A DNA stretch of 64,000 nt. Origin: Arthrobacter sp. ISL-85. Lineage in GTDB: Bacteria; Actinomycetota; Actinomycetes; Actinomycetales; Micrococcaceae. Location of the stretch: positions 395,974 to 459,973 of the forward strand of contig NZ_JAGGPQ010000005.1 in NCBI RefSeq assembly GCF_018613675.1. The letters run 5' to 3'. Below, piece after piece: positions 8,675 through 16,555 of this stretch. Under the pieces are notes generated by a model. It did not search any database. It had not been told where the DNA came from and was given only the letters and a program-made list of their open reading frames with translations. Position 1 is the stretch's first letter. Each line of letters opens with the position of its first letter. A program made the position numbers and the translations under genes.

Positions 8675-8817
8675 GATAACGCTATGCTTTTTCTATCGGG
8701 TTTATCCACATAGCCGTTGTCCTCCAGCCGGAATGTCAGTGGGTCCCCTTAGCGTCAGAGATGACCAATACAACGGCCGCGAAGGCCACCATCGAGAAAG
8801 CATTAGAGGTGTCAACC

Positions 8818-9873
8818 ATGGCGGCAGCCCCGGATCGTGCAAAAGCGCTGGAAGCAGCGCTTGCCCAGATTGACAAGCAGTTCGGCAAGGGCTCGGTCAT
8901 GCGCCTGGGCGATGAAGTCCGTGCGCCGATCGAAGTCATCCCCACCGGCTCCATCGCACTGGACGTCGCCCTTGGCATTGGCGGGCTCCCGCGCGGCCGC
9001 GTCATCGAAATCTACGGTCCTGAATCCTCGGGTAAGACCACCGTCGCCCTGCATGCTGTAGCAAGTGCCCAGCGCGCCGGCGGGATCGCCGCCTTCATCG
9101 ACGCCGAGCACGCCCTTGACCCGGACTACGCCGCCAAACTGGGCGTGGACACAGATGCCCTCCTCGTCTCCCAGCCGGACACCGGCGAGCAGGCCCTGGA
9201 GATCATGGACATGCTGGTCGGCTCCGGCTCGCTGGACATCGTCGTCATCGACTCCGTCGCCGCCCTGGTGCCGCGAGCCGAAATCGAAGGCGACATGGGT
9301 GACAGCCACGTCGGCCTCCAGGCGCGGCTCATGAGCCAGGCCCTGCGTAAGATCACCGGCCGCCTGAGCCAGACCAAGACCACCGCCATCTTCATCAACC
9401 AGCTCCGTGAAAAGATTGGCGTCTTCTTCGGTTCCCCGGAAACCACCACCGGTGGTAAGGCCCTTAAGTTCTACGCGTCGGTCCGCATCGACGTCCGGCG
9501 GATCCAGACCCTCAAGGAAGGCGCCGATTCGGTCGGCAACCGGACCAAGGCCAAGATCGTCAAGAACAAGATGGCTCCGCCTTTCAAGGTGGCCGAGTTC
9601 GACATCATCTATGGCCAGGGCATCTCCCGCGAAGGCGGCATCATCGATATGGGCGTGGAGCACGGCATCATCAAGAAGTCGGGCTCCTGGTTCACCTACG
9701 ACGGTGACCAGCTGGGCCAGGGCATGGAAAACTCGCGCAGGTTCCTCCGCGACAACCCCGAGCTGGCGGCCGAGCTGGAGCGCCTCATCAAGGAAAAGCT
9801 TGGCGTCGGAGTCAAACCTGCCGAAGACGGGTCCAAGGACACGCCAAAGCTGAAAGCCGTCGACGGGTTCTAG
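8818..9873 (+). CDS. recA: Recombinase RecA
   Basis: RecA forms the ATP-dependent filament on single-stranded DNA that drives homologous recombination and LexA self-cleavage. At 351 residues it is full-length and without an intein. Walker [10 protein letters not shown] is at 67-75, and the [12 protein letters not shown]2 region is intact. ATG 8818 gives the canonical [20 protein letters not shown] opening. An in-frame ATG at 8761 would add 19 residues (MTNTTAAKA...), which is unusual for RecA. recX follows 3 bases after the stop. The promoter carries an SOS box. Confidence 0.97.
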   Translation: MAAAPDRAKALEAALAQIDKQFGKGSVMRLGDEVRAPIEVIPTGSIALDVALGIGGLPRGRVIEIYGPESSGKTTVALHAVASAQRAGGIAAFIDAEHALDPDYAAKLGVDTDALLVSQPDTGEQALEIMDMLVGSGSLDIVVIDSVAALVPRAEIEGDMGDSHVGLQARLMSQALRKITGRLSQTKTTAIFINQLREKIGVFFGSPETTTGGKALKFYASVRIDVRRIQTLKEGADSVGNRTKAKIVKNKMAPPFKVAEFDIIYGQGISREGGIIDMGVEHGIIKKSGSWFTYDGDQLGQGMENSRRFLRDNPELAAELERLIKEKLGVGVKPAEDGSKDTPKLKAVDGF

Positions 9874-9876
9874 CCC

Positions 9877-10494
9877 TTGACCGGACCACGAACACGGCGG
9901 GCCCGTTCCGGCACCCCTTCAACGGGGCCGTCGGACGGGTTCGGCGTGCCTGAGGACCCGCACGCCGCGGACGCCGAACCGGACCCGTTCACGGTTGCGC
10001 AGACCATCGTGTACCGGCAGCTGACGGTGGCGCCCAAGAGCAGGCTGCAGCTTGCCCGGAAGCTGGCGGAACGGAACATCCCCGAACACGTCGCCGAGGC
10101 AGTGCTGGACAAGTTCCAGGACGTCCGCTTGATCAATGACGCCGAGTTTGCGGACATGTGGGTCAGGAGCCGCGCCCAGTCCCGCAAGCTCGCCAAGGGT
10201 GCCCTCAGGCGTGAGCTCGCTGAAAAGGGCATCGACCAGGAGACTGCCGCTTCAGCGCTGGAACAACTGACCGACGCTGACGAGGAAGCCGCTGCGCGCG
10301 CCCTGGTGGAGCGCAAGCTTCGGCCCGGGACGGATCTGTCCGGTCCGGGGGACCGGGACAAGGCCGTCCGGCGGTTGGCTTCCATGCTGGCGAGAAAGGG
10401 CTACCAGCCCTCGCAGGCGTTCCGGATCGTCAACGAGGTCCTCGATTCCCAGCAGGGCCCCGACAGCGGCCGGCTGCAAAGCCGGTACCCTTAA
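9877..10494 (+). CDS. recX: Regulatory protein RecX
   Basis: RecX binds RecA filaments and inhibits their extension and activity. The 205-residue protein is made mostly of short three-helix repeats typical of RecX (for example FADMWVRSRAQSRKLAKGAL and the later LARKGYQPSQAFRIV). Its first about 35 residues form a Pro/Arg-rich, poorly conserved extension. The start is TTG 9877, 3 bases after recA, so expression is probably coupled to recA and SOS-inducible. An ATG start is absent near the conserved core, and the exact N-terminus is therefore less certain. Confidence 0.9.
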   Translation: MTGPRTRRARSGTPSTGPSDGFGVPEDPHAADAEPDPFTVAQTIVYRQLTVAPKSRLQLARKLAERNIPEHVAEAVLDKFQDVRLINDAEFADMWVRSRAQSRKLAKGALRRELAEKGIDQETAASALEQLTDADEEAAARALVERKLRPGTDLSGPGDRDKAVRRLASMLARKGYQPSQAFRIVNEVLDSQQGPDSGRLQSRYP

Positions 10495-10497
10495 CGG

Positions 10498-12054
10498 GTG
10501 AGTTTGACCATTCCTTCCCCCCAATCCGACGCCACCCCTTCCGTCGAAGCAGGGGCCGTGCCGCAAACCGGAGCGTTGCCCCGCACCTATCAGGTGCGCA
10601 CCTTCGGCTGCCAAATGAACGTCCACGACTCGGAGCGGATGTCCGGCCTGCTCGAGGCCGCGGGCTACGTTCCGGCGGAGGGCGAGCACGCCGACGTCGT
10701 GGTCTTCAACACCTGCGCGGTCCGGGAAAACGCAGACAACAAGCTGTACGGCAACCTGGGCATCCTGGCCCCCGTGAAGGCGGCCAACCCCGGCATGCAG
10801 ATCGCCGTGGGCGGTTGCCTGGCGCAAAAGGACCGCGAGACCATCCTCAAGAAGGCGCCGTGGGTGGACGCAGTCTTCGGCACCCACAACGTTGGTGCCC
10901 TGCCTGCCCTCCTGGACCGGGCGCGGCACAACAATGAAGCGCAGCTGGAGATCCTTGAATCCCTGGACGTCTTCCCTTCCACGCTGCCCACCAAACGCGA
11001 CTCCGTCTACTCCGGCTGGGTGTCCATCTCCGTAGGTTGCAACAACACCTGCACCTTCTGCATCGTGCCGGCCCTCCGTGGCAAGGAAAAAGACCGCCGG
11101 CCCGGGGAGATTCTCGCCGAGATCCAGGCACTCGTGGACGACGGCGCCATCGAAGTCACCCTGCTCGGCCAGAACGTCAACTCTTACGGGGTCGAGTTCG
11201 GGGACCGGCAGGCCTTTTCCAAACTCCTGCGTGCATGCGGGGAGATCGAGGGGCTGGAACGCGTCCGCTTCACCAGCCCACACCCGGCGGCTTTCACCGA
11301 TGACGTCATCGACGCCATGGCGGAGACGCCCAACGTGATGCCGCAGCTCCACATGCCGCTGCAATCCGGGTCGGACCGCATCCTCCAGGCCATGAAGCGG
11401 TCCTACCGGTCCACCAAGTTCCTGGGCATCCTGGACAAGGTCCGGGACAAGATTCCGCACGCCGCCATCTCCACCGACATCATCGTGGGATTCCCGGGCG
11501 AAACGGAAGAAGACTTCCAAGCCACCCTGGACGTGGTGGAAAAGTCCCGCTTTGCCACCGCCTTCACGTTCCAGTACTCGAAGCGCCCCGGCACACCCGC
11601 CGCCGACCTCCCCGACCAGCTGCCCAAGGCCGTGGTCCAGGAACGCTTCGAGCGCCTTACCGCCCTGCAGGACCGAATCGCCGCGGAGGAAAACCGGAAG
11701 CAGCTTGGCCGCCGGCTCGAGGTCATGGTGACCGCGCAGTCCGGGCGGAAGTCGGAGGAAACCCACCGGCTGTCCGGCCGGTCGCAGGACCAGCGGCTGG
11801 TCCACTTCTCGGTCCCGCAGGGTGCTCCCGCCCCCAGGCCCGGGGACCTCGTCACTGTCACCATTACCGAGGCAGCGGCTTTCCACCTGGTCTCCGATCC
11901 GACGCTTGAGGACTACAGCCTTCGCCGGTCACGGGCGGGGGACGCGTGGGACAGGTCCCAGGCCGACTCCTGCGGAGCACCAGTCCCCGGTTCCGGAGGG
12001 GAACGGAAGGGCGTCTCGCTCGGCATGCCCTCACTGCCGCTGCGCACCCGCTGA
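10498..12054 (+). CDS. miaB: tRNA-2-methylthio-N6-dimethylallyladenosine synthase
   Basis: This radical SAM methylthiotransferase adds the 2-methylthio group to i6A37 of tRNA. In the 518-residue protein the UPF0004 cluster ligands are C38 (FGCQMN), C73 (NTCAVRE) and C107 (GGCLAQ), and the radical SAM cysteines are C181, C185 and C188 (GCNNTCTFC). A TRAM domain follows near 385-450. The C-terminus runs about 40 residues beyond the TRAM domain with low conservation. GTG 10498 sits 6 bases after TACCCT (10486-10491), so a leaderless transcript is possible. It is followed by miaA, the enzyme acting one step earlier on the same nucleotide. Confidence 0.95.
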   Translation: MSLTIPSPQSDATPSVEAGAVPQTGALPRTYQVRTFGCQMNVHDSERMSGLLEAAGYVPAEGEHADVVVFNTCAVRENADNKLYGNLGILAPVKAANPGMQIAVGGCLAQKDRETILKKAPWVDAVFGTHNVGALPALLDRARHNNEAQLEILESLDVFPSTLPTKRDSVYSGWVSISVGCNNTCTFCIVPALRGKEKDRRPGEILAEIQALVDDGAIEVTLLGQNVNSYGVEFGDRQAFSKLLRACGEIEGLERVRFTSPHPAAFTDDVIDAMAETPNVMPQLHMPLQSGSDRILQAMKRSYRSTKFLGILDKVRDKIPHAAISTDIIVGFPGETEEDFQATLDVVEKSRFATAFTFQYSKRPGTPAADLPDQLPKAVVQERFERLTALQDRIAAEENRKQLGRRLEVMVTAQSGRKSEETHRLSGRSQDQRLVHFSVPQGAPAPRPGDLVTVTITEAAAFHLVSDPTLEDYSLRRSRAGDAWDRSQADSCGAPVPGSGGERKGVSLGMPSLPLRTR

Positions 12055-12057
12055 CAG

Positions 12058-12954
12058 GTGGCTGCCCCGCCCGTCATCGCCGTCGTCGGTCCCACCGGCT
12101 CCGGCAAGTCCGACCTTGCAGTGAACCTTGCCCTCAAGCTGGACGGCGAGGTCATCAACGCGGATGCCATGCAGTTCTACCGAGGTATGGACATCGGGAC
12201 TGCGAAGATCACGGTGGCCGAGCGCAGGGGAGTGCCGCACCACCTCCTGGACATCCTGGACGTGACTCAGGAAGCCAGCGTCTCCGACTTCCAGCACCAG
12301 GCCCGCGGCACCATTGATGACATCCATGCCCGCGGCAAGCGCGCCATCCTGGCCGGCGGCTCCGGGCTGTACGTTCGGGCTGCCCTGGACGTCCTTGAGT
12401 TCCCGGGCACGGACCCCGTGCTGCGCGCAAGGCTTGAGGCGGAGCACGCGGAACTTGGCACGGGGGCGCTCCTGGCCAGGCTCCGGACGGTGGATCCCAT
12501 CTCCGCGGACAGGGTTTCCGATGCGCGGCGGATCATCCGTGCCCTGGAGGTCCAGGAGCTCACCGGGCGGCCCTTCAGCTCCTTCATGCCCCGCCGCGAG
12601 TATTACCAGCAGGCCGTCCAGGTGGGCCTCGACGTGGACCGCGGGGTCCTGCGGGAGCGGCTGGCGGCGCGCGTGCACCGGATGGTGGACGCCGGGCTGC
12701 TGGACGAGGTCCGGATGCTTGACGCCCGCGGCCTCCGCCGCGGCAAAACCGCGTCACGTGCCCTGGGCTACTCACAGTTCCTGCGGGTCGCGGACGGCGC
12801 CTCAACGATGCAGGACGCAGTAGAGGAAACCATCGTGGCTACGCGGCAATTTGCCCGCCGCCAGTTGACCTGGTTCCGCGCAGACCCCCGCATCGCCTGG
12901 CTCGACTGGCAGGATCCGGAACTCACAGCCAAGGCAGTGGAGTTGTGCCGTTAG
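12058..12954 (+). CDS. miaA: tRNA dimethylallyltransferase
   Basis: MiaA transfers a dimethylallyl group to A37 of tRNAs that read UNN codons, making the substrate for MiaB encoded just upstream. The 298-residue protein has the P-loop GPTGSGKS at 11-18, [17 protein letters not shown] in the substrate region, and the GYSQF and [13 protein letters not shown] motifs near the C-terminus. GTG 12058 is 3 bases after the miaB stop. The gene pair forms a functional unit for i6A/ms2i6A tRNA modification. Confidence 0.95.
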   Translation: MAAPPVIAVVGPTGSGKSDLAVNLALKLDGEVINADAMQFYRGMDIGTAKITVAERRGVPHHLLDILDVTQEASVSDFQHQARGTIDDIHARGKRAILAGGSGLYVRAALDVLEFPGTDPVLRARLEAEHAELGTGALLARLRTVDPISADRVSDARRIIRALEVQELTGRPFSSFMPRREYYQQAVQVGLDVDRGVLRERLAARVHRMVDAGLLDEVRMLDARGLRRGKTASRALGYSQFLRVADGASTMQDAVEETIVATRQFARRQLTWFRADPRIAWLDWQDPELTAKAVELCR

Positions 12955-12985
12955 CTGCGGTTTCAGGACCGGCAGCATCCGCCGC

Positions 12986-12991
12986 TACGCT
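12986..12991 (+). promoter_or_regulatory. Candidate -10 element for leaderless dapF
   Basis: TACGCT ends 7 bases before ATG 12999 of dapF. No ribosome-binding sequence is visible between it and the start codon. Confidence 0.5.
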
Positions 12992-12998
12992 TGGAATC

Positions 12999-13943
12999 AT
13001 GAATGCTACCCCCACCGAAATGACAAGGCCCGCCCTGCGCACACTGAGCGGGCTCCGCTTTTCCAAGGGGCACGGCACCGGCAACGACTTCGTCCTGGTC
13101 GCCGATCCCGAGGGGACGCACGTCTTCGGCGCGGACCAGGCCGCCGCACTCTGCGACCGGCACCGTGGGATCGGGGCTGATGGCCTGATCAGGGCCGTCC
13201 CGTCCCGCTTCCTCCCGGAGGGCCGTGAACTGCTGGCAGATGCCCCGGACGCGGAATGGTTCATGGATTACCGCAACGCCGACGGCTCGCTGTCCGAAAT
13301 GTGCGGCAACGGCGTCAGGGTATTCGTCCAGTTCCTGAGGGCCGAGGGCCTGATTGACCTGCCCGACGGCGGATCGCTCACCATTGGCACGCGCGGCGGC
13401 GTCAAGACCGTGGTCCGGACCGGCGACGGGTACGCGGTGGACATGGGACCCTGGGAATTCATCTTTCCCGGTGAAGCCAGCGCCAAGGCCATGGATTCCC
13501 TTGTCACCGCCGACGGGCTGGAGGTTCCCCGGCCGGCCATCTCCGTCAGCATGGGTAACCCGCACACTGTGGTGGCCCTCGCCGAACTTTCGGAGCTCAC
13601 GGGCACCCGGCTCTTCACCGCGCCGACCGTTGATCCGGTACCTGAGAACGGGACCAACGTCGAATTCGTGGTTCCCGCAGAACCCCTGGTCCAGGACGGC
13701 GTGGGGTCCGTCACCATGCGCGTGCACGAGCGTGGAGTGGGGGAGACCCAGTCCTGCGGGACCGGTGCCTGTGCTGCCGCCGTCGCCATCAGGCACTGGG
13801 CCGGGGCCGAAGCCCCCGACGCCTGGCAGGTCCACGTCCCGGGCGGAGTAGTGGGTGTGAAGTTCTTTGCCGGCCCCGGCGGCCACGAACATGTGGAGCT
13901 CAGCGGCCCGGCCGTCATTGTGGCGAGCGGGACGCTTTCCTGA
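12999..13943 (+). CDS. dapF: Diaminopimelate epimerase
   Basis: DapF interconverts LL- and meso-diaminopimelate for lysine and peptidoglycan synthesis. The 314-residue protein has both catalytic cysteines: C102 in EMCGNGVRVF and C253 in SCGTGACAAA. The opening GHGTGNDFVLV is also canonical. ATG 12999 is chosen over an upstream in-frame start at 12945, which overlaps miaA and precedes the -10-like TACGCT. It overlaps the convergent methyltransferase gene by 29 bases at the 3' ends, with no terminator between them. Confidence 0.95.
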   Translation: MNATPTEMTRPALRTLSGLRFSKGHGTGNDFVLVADPEGTHVFGADQAAALCDRHRGIGADGLIRAVPSRFLPEGRELLADAPDAEWFMDYRNADGSLSEMCGNGVRVFVQFLRAEGLIDLPDGGSLTIGTRGGVKTVVRTGDGYAVDMGPWEFIFPGEASAKAMDSLVTADGLEVPRPAISVSMGNPHTVVALAELSELTGTRLFTAPTVDPVPENGTNVEFVVPAEPLVQDGVGSVTMRVHERGVGETQSCGTGACAAAVAIRHWAGAEAPDAWQVHVPGGVVGVKFFAGPGGHEHVELSGPAVIVASGTLS

Positions 13944-14538
13944 CCTTCAGGATCCGGAAGGACTTTGACGTGGCCTCGCGGGTCACTGTGAAGGAACTGT
14001 CCAGTTCGGCAGCCAGCCAGCGCTGAAGGGAATCAGAGCCAAGGTTCTTCTGTACCACCAGCCACGCGGTCCCGCCCTCTGCCAGGCGCGGCAGCCACAC
14101 TTTGAGCAGGGCATGCAGCTCGTCCTTGCCGATCCTGATGGGCGGGTTGGACCAGATGGTGTCAAAGCGGATGCCGGGGTCCACGTCCCGGGGCGTGCTG
14201 GCGACGACGTTGGACAGCCTCAGTGCTGCGGCGTTCTCGTTGGTCAGGGTGACGCAGCGTTCGTTGACGTCCACCGCATAGACCTTTGATTCAGGGGCCA
14301 GCAGGGCCATGGTCAGCGCCACCGGGCCCCAGCCGCACCCGATATCCAGGAGGTTGCCCTTGGGGTGTGGGGCCGGAACTTCGGCCAAGAGCACCGCGGT
14401 GCCCTTGTCGATTCCGTCCGGGCTGAAGATGCCCCCGGAGGTGTGGAGCCGTCGGGTCTCACCGGCCAGGTCCACTGTCAGGGGCTTCCGGGTAAAGGGG
14501 CCGGCAGGGGACGTGCTGAAATAGTGAGCGGACTCCAT
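13915..14538 (-). CDS. Class I SAM-dependent methyltransferase, RsmC-like
   Basis: The 207-residue enzyme shows the small-domain architecture of RsmC/RlmG-type rRNA guanine-N2 methyltransferases: HTSGGIFSPDGIDKGTAVLL, the SAM-binding LLDIGCGWGPVAL, then the catalytic SNPPIRIGKDEL (NPP motif). The N-terminal degenerate methyltransferase domain of E. coli RsmC is missing, as in many actinobacterial single-domain homologues. ATG 14538 matches the conserved MESAHYF opening; a longer frame reaching 14886 is composition-driven. Its last 29 bases overlap the 3' end of dapF on the other strand. The rRNA target is inferred, not shown. Confidence 0.85.
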   Translation of the reverse strand: MESAHYFSTSPAGPFTRKPLTVDLAGETRRLHTSGGIFSPDGIDKGTAVLLAEVPAPHPKGNLLDIGCGWGPVALTMALLAPESKVYAVDVNERCVTLTNENAAALRLSNVVASTPRDVDPGIRFDTIWSNPPIRIGKDELHALLKVWLPRLAEGGTAWLVVQKNLGSDSLQRWLAAELDSSFTVTREATSKSFRILKVRKASRSPQ

Positions 14539-14597
14539 AACTGGCCAGATTAGTTCCCCCTGCAGCGTAATGGGAAACCGGCCAGGAGGCCCTCTGC

Positions 14598-14603
14598 TAG
14601 GCT
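14598..14603 (+). promoter_or_regulatory. Candidate -10 element of the hflX leader transcript
   Basis: TAGGCT ends 7 bases before an ATG at 14611. The expected start of transcription would coincide with, or lie within a base or two of, that ATG. A convincing -35 was not found. Confidence 0.5.
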
Positions 14604-14610
14604 GGAAGGC

Positions 14611-14631
14611 ATGTTCCTGATCTTCGAGTAG
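14611..14631 (+). CDS. Six-codon leader ORF MFLIFE upstream of hflX
   Basis: ATG-TTC-CTG-ATC-TTC-GAG-TAG encodes MFLIFE and sits 7 bases after a -10-like TAGGCT with no ribosome-binding sequence, so it would be read as a leaderless micro-ORF. It lies 343 bases before the proposed hflX start. HflX is a ribosome-rescue GTPase induced by macrolides in some bacteria, and short hydrophobic leader peptides control several macrolide-resistance genes. A regulatory role is therefore plausible but unproven. The ORF is too short to judge by coding statistics. Confidence 0.35.
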   Translation: MFLIFE

Positions 14632-14645
14632 CCGGAACGGGCCAC

Positions 14646-14689
14646 GCCCGTCCCGCAGCCTGTCCTCAAGTGACAGCCCGTCCCGCAGC
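14646..14689 (+). repeat. 14-base direct repeat in the hflX leader
   Basis: GCCCGTCCCGCAGC occurs at 14646-14659 and again at 14676-14689, exactly 30 bases apart, directly downstream of the MFLIFE micro-ORF. The rest of the 14539-14974 gap contains no recognisable gene. It has a second good ribosome-binding sequence (AGGAG 14873-14877) before an in-frame ATG at 14885. Confidence 0.6.
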
Positions 14690-14974
14690 GACGCAGGTTC
14701 CCGTACCTTCCGCTGGTGCACCGGCCAGACCGTACGTCTGACCCGGTTGCCGGACAATACTCGAAAGTCAGCCCCCTGCTGCGCTTCCCGCCATTCTCCG
14801 GCCTTATTCAGCCCTGCCGCCGTCCTGACGCGGCATTCGAGCCCCGGCATCGCAGCCGGCGGCGAAACTACCCAGGAGAACTGCATGACCGCAGGCCGTC
14901 AGCCCAGCGCGAATACTTTCCACCTTCCAGCCAATCAGCACTATTCTGGAATTGCCGAATCTTCAAAGGAGACC

Positions 14975-16555
14975 ATGACCAGCCAGCCCAACACCGGTTC
15001 CGATCCAGCCGCCCAGGACATGAGTCCGCAGGAGATCCAGGCTGTCATCGACCGGATCCTCGCCAAGGACGTACCGGCCAAGAATGTCAGCACGTCCGGT
15101 GGTGAAGGCGGCGGCAATGGAAAAGCGGTGCTCGGCAAGGCACAGGCCATTTCCCGCCTTGACGAGGAACACTCAACGTACGACGGCGACCAGCAGGACC
15201 TCGAGGAACGGCGCGCCCTGCGCCGGAGGGCAGGCTTGTCCACCGAGCTCGAAGACGTCACCGAGGTCGAATACCGCCAGCTGCGCCTGGAGCGCGTTGT
15301 CCTGGCCGGGATCTGGTCCGAAGGAACCCTTGCCGACGCCGAAAACTCACTGCGTGAGCTGGCCGCCCTGGCCGAAACTGCCGGTTCAGAGGTGCTTGAC
15401 GGGTTGGTGCAGCGCCGTGACAAGCCGGACCCGGGGACCTTCCTGGGTTCCGGCAAAGCCCTTGAGTTGAGGGACATCGTCATGTCCACGGGTGCGGACA
15501 CCGTGGTGGTGGACGCCGAACTGGCGCCTTCCCAGCGCCGTGGCCTTGAAGACATCGTCAAAGTCAAGGTCATTGACCGCACCGCCCTGATCCTGGATAT
15601 CTTCGCCCAGCATGCCAAGAGCCGCGAAGGCAAGGCGCAGGTGGAACTCGCGCAGCTGGAATACCTGCTTCCCCGCCTGCGCGGCTGGGGCGAGTCCATG
15701 TCCCGCCAGGCCGGTGGCCAGGTGGGCGGCGCCGCCGCCGGCATGGGCTCCCGCGGTCCCGGTGAAACCAAGATCGAACTGGACCGGCGCCGGATCCGTA
15801 CCCGCATGGCAAAGCTGCGGCGTGAAATTGCGGCAATGAAGCCGGCACGCGAGACCAAGCGGGCCAACCGCCGTCGTAATGAAGTGCCCTCGGTGGCTAT
15901 CGCCGGGTACACCAACGCCGGAAAGTCCTCGCTGCTCAACCGGCTCACGGACGCGGGAGTCCTCGTGGAGAACGCGCTGTTCGCCACGCTGGATCCCACC
16001 GTCCGCAAGGCGGAAACCGCTGACGGGCTGGGGTACACGCTGGCTGACACCGTAGGATTCGTCCGTTCGCTGCCCACCCAGCTCGTGGAAGCTTTCCGTT
16101 CCACCCTCGAAGAGGTGGCGGATTCGGACCTGATCCTGCACGTGGTGGACGTTTCGCACCCTGATCCCGAAGGGCAGATCGCTGCGGTCCGGAAGGTCTT
16201 CAGCGAAGTCGATGCCCGCAAGGTGCCCGAAATCATCGTGTTGAACAAGGCCGATGCAGCCGACCCCTTCGTGGTGGAGCGGCTGAAGCAACGCGAGCCG
16301 CGGCACGTGGTGGTCTCGGCCCGGACAGGCGAGGGCATTCCCGAACTCCTGAAGGCCATCAGCGAGTCCATTCCGCGGCCATCGGTCAAGATGGAGCTGC
16401 TCATCCCGTACGACCGCGGAGACCTGCTCAGCAAGCTCCATGAGTCCGACGCCGAAATCCTCACCCTTGACCACGTTGAGGCAGGCACCCGCGCTGCAGT
16501 GATGGTCCGGGAGGGCCTGGCGTCCGAACTGGAACCATTCGTCGTCAATGACTGA
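14975..16555 (+). CDS. hflX: GTPase HflX
   Basis: HflX is a GTP-binding protein that attaches to the 50S subunit, splits stalled ribosomes and, in some bacteria, gives macrolide/lincosamide tolerance. The 526-residue protein has the N-terminal HflX ribosome-binding domain, a glycine-rich linker (GGQVGGAAAGMGSRGPGE, about 249-266), and the G domain. G1 is GYTNAGKS at 311-318, followed by DTVGF (G3) and NKAD (G4). ATG 14975 follows AAAGGAG closely. ATG 14885 with AGGAG 7 bases before it would add 30 residues and is a real alternative. The stop overlaps the start of the next gene. Confidence 0.92.
   Translation: MTSQPNTGSDPAAQDMSPQEIQAVIDRILAKDVPAKNVSTSGGEGGGNGKAVLGKAQAISRLDEEHSTYDGDQQDLEERRALRRRAGLSTELEDVTEVEYRQLRLERVVLAGIWSEGTLADAENSLRELAALAETAGSEVLDGLVQRRDKPDPGTFLGSGKALELRDIVMSTGADTVVVDAELAPSQRRGLEDIVKVKVIDRTALILDIFAQHAKSREGKAQVELAQLEYLLPRLRGWGESMSRQAGGQVGGAAAGMGSRGPGETKIELDRRRIRTRMAKLRREIAAMKPARETKRANRRRNEVPSVAIAGYTNAGKSSLLNRLTDAGVLVENALFATLDPTVRKAETADGLGYTLADTVGFVRSLPTQLVEAFRSTLEEVADSDLILHVVDVSHPDPEGQIAAVRKVFSEVDARKVPEIIVLNKADAADPFVVERLKQREPRHVVVSARTGEGIPELLKAISESIPRPSVKMELLIPYDRGDLLSKLHESDAEILTLDHVEAGTRAAVMVREGLASELEPFVVND

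Noticed and set aside
14539..14886. Longer N-terminus for the RsmC-like methyltransferase
   Set aside because: Composition-biased and unconserved in look; it would overlap the proposed hflX promoter. MESAHYF at 14538 fits the family.
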